64,000 nt of DNA from assembly GCA_947165155.1 (NCBI GenBank), contig CAMUZI010000001.1:51428-115427 (forward strand). Direction: 5' to 3'. This document shows positions 58,788-64,000 of this stretch, piece by piece. Positions within the stretch are counted from its first letter, which is position 1. Each line of letters starts with the position of its first letter. Source of the stretch: an uncultured Clostridia bacterium (GTDB taxonomy: Bacteria > Bacillota > Clostridia > Oscillospirales > Acutalibacteraceae). A program made the position numbers and the translations under genes. A model generated the notes under the pieces. That model worked only from the letters and a program-made list of their open reading frames with translations, did not search any database and was not told the origin of the DNA.

Positions 58788-60179
58788 TCAATTTTCAAAA
58801 AATACTTTTATCCCTCTATTCAATTGATATAAATCAACCTTAGATATGACCTCAAACGGAGAATGCATGGAAAGGACTGCAACTCCAACATCAACGACAT
58901 CCATATTCAGATTTGCTACGTATTTTGCAACTGTTCCTCCTCCTCCCGTATCTACCTTTCCTAAAAGACCAAACTGAAAGTACACACCATTATCCTTGAA
59001 GATTTTTTCTACATACTGCAAAAACTCAGACGATGCATCAGATGAATCATATTTTCCTCCGTGCCCTGTATATTTTGTTATTACTGCTCCGTGATTTAAA
59101 AATGAACTGTTCATTTCATCGAAACTCGAAGGATAGTTCGGATCAAAAGCAGCGTCAACATCTGCAGAGAGTACTTTAGATTTTGAAATCGCATGTCTTC
59201 CTTTTATGCCATCGAGTTCTGCCAAATCTGCAAGAAAGTACTTCAAAAACATAGACTGCATACCAGTATTCCCAGTACTTCCTATTTCTTCTTTATCAGC
59301 GAACATCGAAACACACGTATACTCCGGGTTTTTCAAAGACATCATTGCCTTGAAAGATGCAAAGGAGCAAACTCTATCATCGTGTCCATAAGCTCCAATT
59401 AAACTCCTATCAAAACCAATATCTCGCGCCTTAAAGCATGGAACAAGTTCTAACTCTGCACATAAAAAGTCCGATTCTTTTATTCCATATTTTTCGTTCA
59501 GTAGTTTTAATATGTTTAACTTCACAAGTTCAGATTCAGAATCGTCCTTAAAGGGATGACTTCCTACTAAGACGTTTAAACTTTCTCCCTCGATAGCCTT
59601 TGACATAGGTTTTTGCATTTGCTCATGTGCCAAGTGAGGAAGCAAATCGGAGATATAAAAACATGGTTCATCGTCTTTTTCTCCTATCGACACATCTAAA
59701 TGTGAACCATTACTCAGTGGAACTCTTCCATGGAGAGATAGGGGAATTGAAGTCCATTGATACTTTTTGATTCCTCCATAGTAGTGTGTCTTCATAAGGG
59801 CAAGTTCACTTTGCTCATAAAGCGGGTTTTGTTTGATATCGATTCTAGGGGAATCTATATGCGAAACGGCAATCTTAAATCCATTTTTACATCCGTTTTT
59901 ACCTATGACTGCAAAACACACTGATTTATTTCTATTGATCTTATATATCTTATCGCCTGATTTATACTTTTCCCCTTCAATGAATGGTTTAAATCCTTTT
60001 TTTTCTGCCTTCGAAACAAAATACGAAACTACTTCCCTTTCTGTTTTAGACTTATTAAGAAAGGTTTTATACTTTTCTGAAAATTCTTTTACGTCCTCTA
60101 ACTCAGGATCACTCAATTTTTGATATATGTTGACCTTTTTGTTAAATAGCTTTTCTTTTAGCTTTTTCGCATCACTCAT
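58788..60179 (-). CDS. M18 family aminopeptidase
   Basis: AVSHIDSPRIDIKQNP, GAYGHDDRVCSFASFKA, MFADKEEIGSTGNTGMQS. Confidence 0.93.
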   Translation of the reverse strand: MSDAKKLKEKLFNKKVNIYQKLSDPELEDVKEFSEKYKTFLNKSKTEREVVSYFVSKAEKKGFKPFIEGEKYKSGDKIYKINRNKSVCFAVIGKNGCKNGFKIAVSHIDSPRIDIKQNPLYEQSELALMKTHYYGGIKKYQWTSIPLSLHGRVPLSNGSHLDVSIGEKDDEPCFYISDLLPHLAHEQMQKPMSKAIEGESLNVLVGSHPFKDDSESELVKLNILKLLNEKYGIKESDFLCAELELVPCFKARDIGFDRSLIGAYGHDDRVCSFASFKAMMSLKNPEYTCVSMFADKEEIGSTGNTGMQSMFLKYFLADLAELDGIKGRHAISKSKVLSADVDAAFDPNYPSSFDEMNSSFLNHGAVITKYTGHGGKYDSSDASSEFLQYVEKIFKDNGVYFQFGLLGKVDTGGGGTVAKYVANLNMDVVDVGVAVLSMHSPFEVISKVDLYQLNRGIKVFFEN

Positions 60180-60379
60180 CTGCACTCCTTAAAAATTATA
60201 TTTGTAAACTAACACACCGTTGTATATAATCATATACTTTATAGAGCATAATATCAAACATTTGACATCTTACCATATATGCTTTTATACATACTGATGC
60301 ATCAATTTGACGTTGTAATTGTATCTTTTTCACATAAGAAAATCAAATTCATAATGAGTAACTGCTATTTATAAGTATC

Positions 60380-61081
60380 TTGTTGGGGGTTAAGTTGATA
60401 CCAAACTGGGAAAAAATTCCTTTAGATATGAGGAATGATTATGTTAAAAAATACTATGACATTGTGATTGCAAAGAAAAAATCTCTTTTGTTAAAAAGGA
60501 TATTCGACATAGTAGCTTCTTTGGTGCTTTTGATTATTCTTTTTCCTGTCATGTTGGTAGTTTCAGTTCTCATAAAGATAAGTTCAAAAAAAGAGAAAGT
60601 TATCTACAAACAGAAGAGAATTACGCAATACAAAAAAGAGTTCTACATATATAAGTTCAGAACCATGAGAGATGACGATAAGATAAAAAGTTCAATTACA
60701 TGCTATAACGATCCTAGAGTAACTGGGCTCGGAAGGTTATTGAGAAAATTCAGAATAGACGAATTTCCACAACTATTTAATATCATGAAAGGAGATATGT
60801 CGTTTGTCGGAACTCGTCCTGAAGTTCTTGATTATGTAAATTGTTATAGTGACGAAATGCTTGCAACTCTTATTCTTCCGGCGGGAGTGACTTCAATATG
60901 CTCAATAAAATTCAGAGAGGAAGAAAAATATCTAAAAGATTCTAAAGATATATTTAAAACATATGTAGATTGTATCTTACCGGAAAAAATGGTATACAAC
61001 TTAGAATATCTTGAGAATTTTAATTTTTTTTATGATATTAAAATCATGTTTATGACATTTTTTAAAGTCTTTTTGAGATAA
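60380..61081 (+). CDS. Undecaprenyl-phosphate sugar transferase
   Basis: KRIFDIVASLVLL, YKFRTMRDD, DPRVTGLGRLLRKFRIDEFPQLFNIMKGDMSFVGTRPE. Confidence 0.93.
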   Translation: MLGVKLIPNWEKIPLDMRNDYVKKYYDIVIAKKKSLLLKRIFDIVASLVLLIILFPVMLVVSVLIKISSKKEKVIYKQKRITQYKKEFYIYKFRTMRDDDKIKSSITCYNDPRVTGLGRLLRKFRIDEFPQLFNIMKGDMSFVGTRPEVLDYVNCYSDEMLATLILPAGVTSICSIKFREEEKYLKDSKDIFKTYVDCILPEKMVYNLEYLENFNFFYDIKIMFMTFFKVFLR

Positions 61082-61100
61082 TTAATGAAGAGGTAATTCG

Positions 61101-62291
61101 ATGAGGCAAATATTATTTTCTCCCCCTGATATCTCTGAAAAAGAGATAAACGCTGTTTGTGACGTTATGAAATCAGGATGGATAACTACTGGTCCGAAAG
61201 TCAAAGAATTTGAAGAAAAAATACGTTCTTTTTGCAAATCTGAGGGTGCTATATGTCTTAACTCAGCAACTGCGTGTATGGAGATGGCTCTTCGTGCTTT
61301 GGAGGTCGGCCCTGGCGATGAGGTCATTACTTCGTCGTATACATATACAGCATCATGTTCGGTTATATGTCACGTTGGAGCTAAACCGGTTTTAATAGAT
61401 GTCGCACCTAATTCGTTCGAGATGGACTATGAAAAACTATACGATACTATTAACGAACGAACAAAAGTTATAATACCAGTAGATCTAGGTGGAATTCTTT
61501 GCAATTATGATAAAGTTTTCGATATAGTAAACTCTAAGAAGAATATTTTTAAGGCAAATTCACATCTACAAAGTTTACTCGGAAGAGTATGCATATTATC
61601 CGATTCAGCACATAGTTTTGGAGCATACAAAAATGGAAAAGTAAGCGGTTCTATCTCTGATTTTACAGCGTTTTCTTTTCATGCGGTTAAAAATTTGACT
61701 ACTGCTGAAGGTGGAGCACTTGTTTGGAACTTAAAGGATAACGAAATTTATAAAGAACTTTCATTACTGTCTCTTCATGGGCAAAACAAAGACGCTCTTT
61801 CTAAAATGCGTCTTTCAAATTGGGAATACGATATCGTAACGCCAGGATATAAATGTAATATGACTGATATACTAGCCGCATTGGGAGTTTCTCAATTTGA
61901 AAGATTTGGTGATTTAGTTTCGAAAAGAAGAAATTTATGTCGCTTGTATAATAGTCTTTTAAAAGATGAAAATTTAGAAATATATCAAAAAGAATCTCTG
62001 GTTGAAGAATCGACTATACATTTGTATATGATGAGAATTAACGGAAGAAACGAAAAAGATAGAAATAAATTGATAGAAAATCTTTCAAATTGTGGTATAT
62101 GTACGAATGTTCACTATAAACCTTTGCCGATGATGTCGGCGTATAAAAAAATGGGATTCGATATCTCTGATTTTCCAAATTCTTTTAACATGTACGAAAA
62201 TGAAATAACTCTTCCATTGCATACCTTAATGAGTGAAAGTGATGTCGAATATGTCTGTAAGTTTTTGAAAAATGAACTAAAAAATATATGA
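61101..62291 (+). CDS. DegT/DnrJ/EryC1/StrS family aminotransferase
   Basis: GWITTGPKVKEFEEK, DSAHSFGAYKNGK, SFHAVKNLTTAEGGALV, PGYKCNMTDILAALG. Confidence 0.93.
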   Translation: MRQILFSPPDISEKEINAVCDVMKSGWITTGPKVKEFEEKIRSFCKSEGAICLNSATACMEMALRALEVGPGDEVITSSYTYTASCSVICHVGAKPVLIDVAPNSFEMDYEKLYDTINERTKVIIPVDLGGILCNYDKVFDIVNSKKNIFKANSHLQSLLGRVCILSDSAHSFGAYKNGKVSGSISDFTAFSFHAVKNLTTAEGGALVWNLKDNEIYKELSLLSLHGQNKDALSKMRLSNWEYDIVTPGYKCNMTDILAALGVSQFERFGDLVSKRRNLCRLYNSLLKDENLEIYQKESLVEESTIHLYMMRINGRNEKDRNKLIENLSNCGICTNVHYKPLPMMSAYKKMGFDISDFPNSFNMYENEITLPLHTLMSESDVEYVCKFLKNELKNI

Positions 62292-62298
62292 GTTAAAA

Positions 62299-63678
62299 AT
62301 GATCTTTTCTTTTTCGAAACTCAAAAAGAATTTATATAACTTAAGTTTATTCAGAAGCCTTTATGTTATATCTTTAGTTTTTGAAATAATATGTTTTTGT
62401 GAACTTGAATCTGCATGGGTGAACGGCGTATTTATGTTTTGGGGCTTTTTGATATCAATGCATATTATTTTTAACGAGTCATATAAGCTGAACATAAGAC
62501 ATAAAAAATATGCCGCTATGTTTGTGTTCTTGAATATATTTACCTCTTTGTTTAATTTTTCGTCTAATATATTGATGAATATTATTACTTCATTTCACAA
62601 TTTTATGTGTATGTTTATATTTTTAGGAATGAGAAATAATACTTCAAAGAAGAATATAGAAAAAGAAATGATCTTTATGATGAATTTTTTTATCTATTTT
62701 TCAATAGTGTTTTCACTATGCGGATTCTATGCGATATTTCTTCAACAGAACAATTTTCACATAGGAATATACTCACAGAGATTCTATGGAATATCAACAA
62801 ACCCAAATCTAGCAGGATTTATATCTGTCATTTCGATATTTTGTTGCGATATATTGAAGAGTTTAAAAGATAAGTATAAAGTAAGAAGATTTTCGATAAT
62901 TTCGTGTTTGATTATAAACATTGTAACTCTATTTTTAACTGACTCAAATGCATCATTTGTTTTCATAGTTTCTTATTTAGGGATAAAGATTATATATTCT
63001 ACATTTTCGAAATATGGAAGTTTGAAAGATATAAAATTTATCAGAGAAAGTTTCTTTATCATAGTATGTTTACTTCTTTTAATTTCAAGTTCGTTTCTTT
63101 TAAGAGCCGCATGTCAACAATGCGTTTCTAAATTCTTATCTCGAACCGAATATTCTAGCTTTGAGCAAAAAGTAATAGATAGTATACAAAAGGTAAATTA
63201 TGGAAAAGTTGAAGTCATCGATGAAGTTGAAATAGGAAGAGGAAATCATGAAATAAGCAGTGGACGCATTCAACTTTTTAAACAAGGAATTAAATTATCT
63301 AAGATTCATCCTTTGATAGGGTTAGGAAGAGAGAACTTACCCTATTACGGAAAAATGTACCTAAGTGGAGGTCTAGCTTTCCCTAGTAAACATCAAGATT
63401 TACACAACATATACATATCGTTAGTTGCGTCGTACGGAATATTAGGATTTTTATTTTTTTCTATATTTGTAATAAATAATTTAAAAGAAATAATACTAAA
63501 AATTTTTACAGAATTACATACTAAGAATTCAAAATTACTTTCTAAATTCCTAGCGATAATAGTTGCATATTTTGCATACGGCACATTTGAGATAGGGATC
63601 ATGTCAGGGATGTTTTTATCTGATATTCTAATATGGCTCTTTTTCGGTTATGCACTAAATATATCTGATTATAATTAG
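62299..63678 (+). CDS. O-antigen ligase/polymerase-like membrane protein
   Basis: Multi-TM; RFYGISTNPNLAGF, SSGRIQLFKQGIKLSKIHPLIGLGRENL, DLHNIYISLVASYGILGF. Confidence 0.8.
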   Translation: MIFSFSKLKKNLYNLSLFRSLYVISLVFEIICFCELESAWVNGVFMFWGFLISMHIIFNESYKLNIRHKKYAAMFVFLNIFTSLFNFSSNILMNIITSFHNFMCMFIFLGMRNNTSKKNIEKEMIFMMNFFIYFSIVFSLCGFYAIFLQQNNFHIGIYSQRFYGISTNPNLAGFISVISIFCCDILKSLKDKYKVRRFSIISCLIINIVTLFLTDSNASFVFIVSYLGIKIIYSTFSKYGSLKDIKFIRESFFIIVCLLLLISSSFLLRAACQQCVSKFLSRTEYSSFEQKVIDSIQKVNYGKVEVIDEVEIGRGNHEISSGRIQLFKQGIKLSKIHPLIGLGRENLPYYGKMYLSGGLAFPSKHQDLHNIYISLVASYGILGFLFFSIFVINNLKEIILKIFTELHTKNSKLLSKFLAIIVAYFAYGTFEIGIMSGMFLSDILIWLFFGYALNISDYN

Positions 63679-63717
63679 TTAATTTGTAATTTTTTTAGAT
63701 TTTTTATTTTAAAATAA

Positions 63718-63882
63718 GACATTGCAAAAAGATATAAACAAAGAGAAAATATGGAAAACGAAATGAAATGTCCAAAATGTGGACAAACAGAAAGAACAAA
63801 AAGTGGATTTCACAAAGGTAAGCAAAGATATAAATGTAAATTTTGTGGATGCAACTATACCGGAGGTCCACTTTATATGTAA
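63718..63882 (+). mobile_element. 5' remnant of IS1-like element with zinc-finger ORF (63751-63882)
   Basis: GACATTGCAAAAAGATATAAACAAAG terminus; MENEMKCPKCGQTERTKSGFHKGKQRYKCKFCGCNYTGG. Confidence 0.72.
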
Positions 63883-64000
63883 AGCCCAGAATAAGGTAAA
63901 AAATATCCCTTACAATTAACCGAAAAACAACATTCTTATTCAATCTTCAAGGCTCAAACCCTTTTATTTACGGGATTTACTAGATCACAAGAAAAATTTT

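Overview
AT-rich (low-GC) 64 kb window. Gene content and order look like Clostridia/Oscillospiraceae-type Firmicutes. Many pseudogenes, IS/MITE debris and partial gene copies suggest a reduced, probably host-associated genome; the lifestyle is inference. Housekeeping genes: trpS, ffh-rpsP-tsaD, ftsE, comFC, dnaB, tilS, ftsH, comEC-holA, pduL, mltG, rpmF-der, smpB (broken), acpP, ftsY, cysS, plsX, topA, an iscU-like gene, tsf, rpsB, V-type ATPase subunits, and a polysaccharide cluster at the right end. Four things stand out. (1) Many spacers between co-directional genes are degraded tandem duplications of the gene junction itself (comFC/dnaB, dnaB/tilS, HIT/comEC, der/NUDIX, DJ-1/ftsY, ftsY/cysS, cysS/plsX, iscU/topA, ftsE 3' end). 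(2) There is a set of exported or membrane-tethered proteins with signalling-type domains: a macro domain, a protein-kinase fold, two transglutaminase-like Cys-His-Asp paralogues, a VWA protein, and several unknowns. An 11-bp tandem duplication separates one transglutaminase-like ORF from its signal peptide. (3) Two homologous candidate type I toxin-antitoxin modules (small hydrophobic ORF, hairpin, convergent antisense promoter) flank the VWA gene, next to a decayed prophage. (4) A family of ~142-bp MITEs has termini matching degraded IS1-family transposase elements, with 8-9 bp target-site duplications at several copies. No tRNA, rRNA or CRISPR array was recognised.
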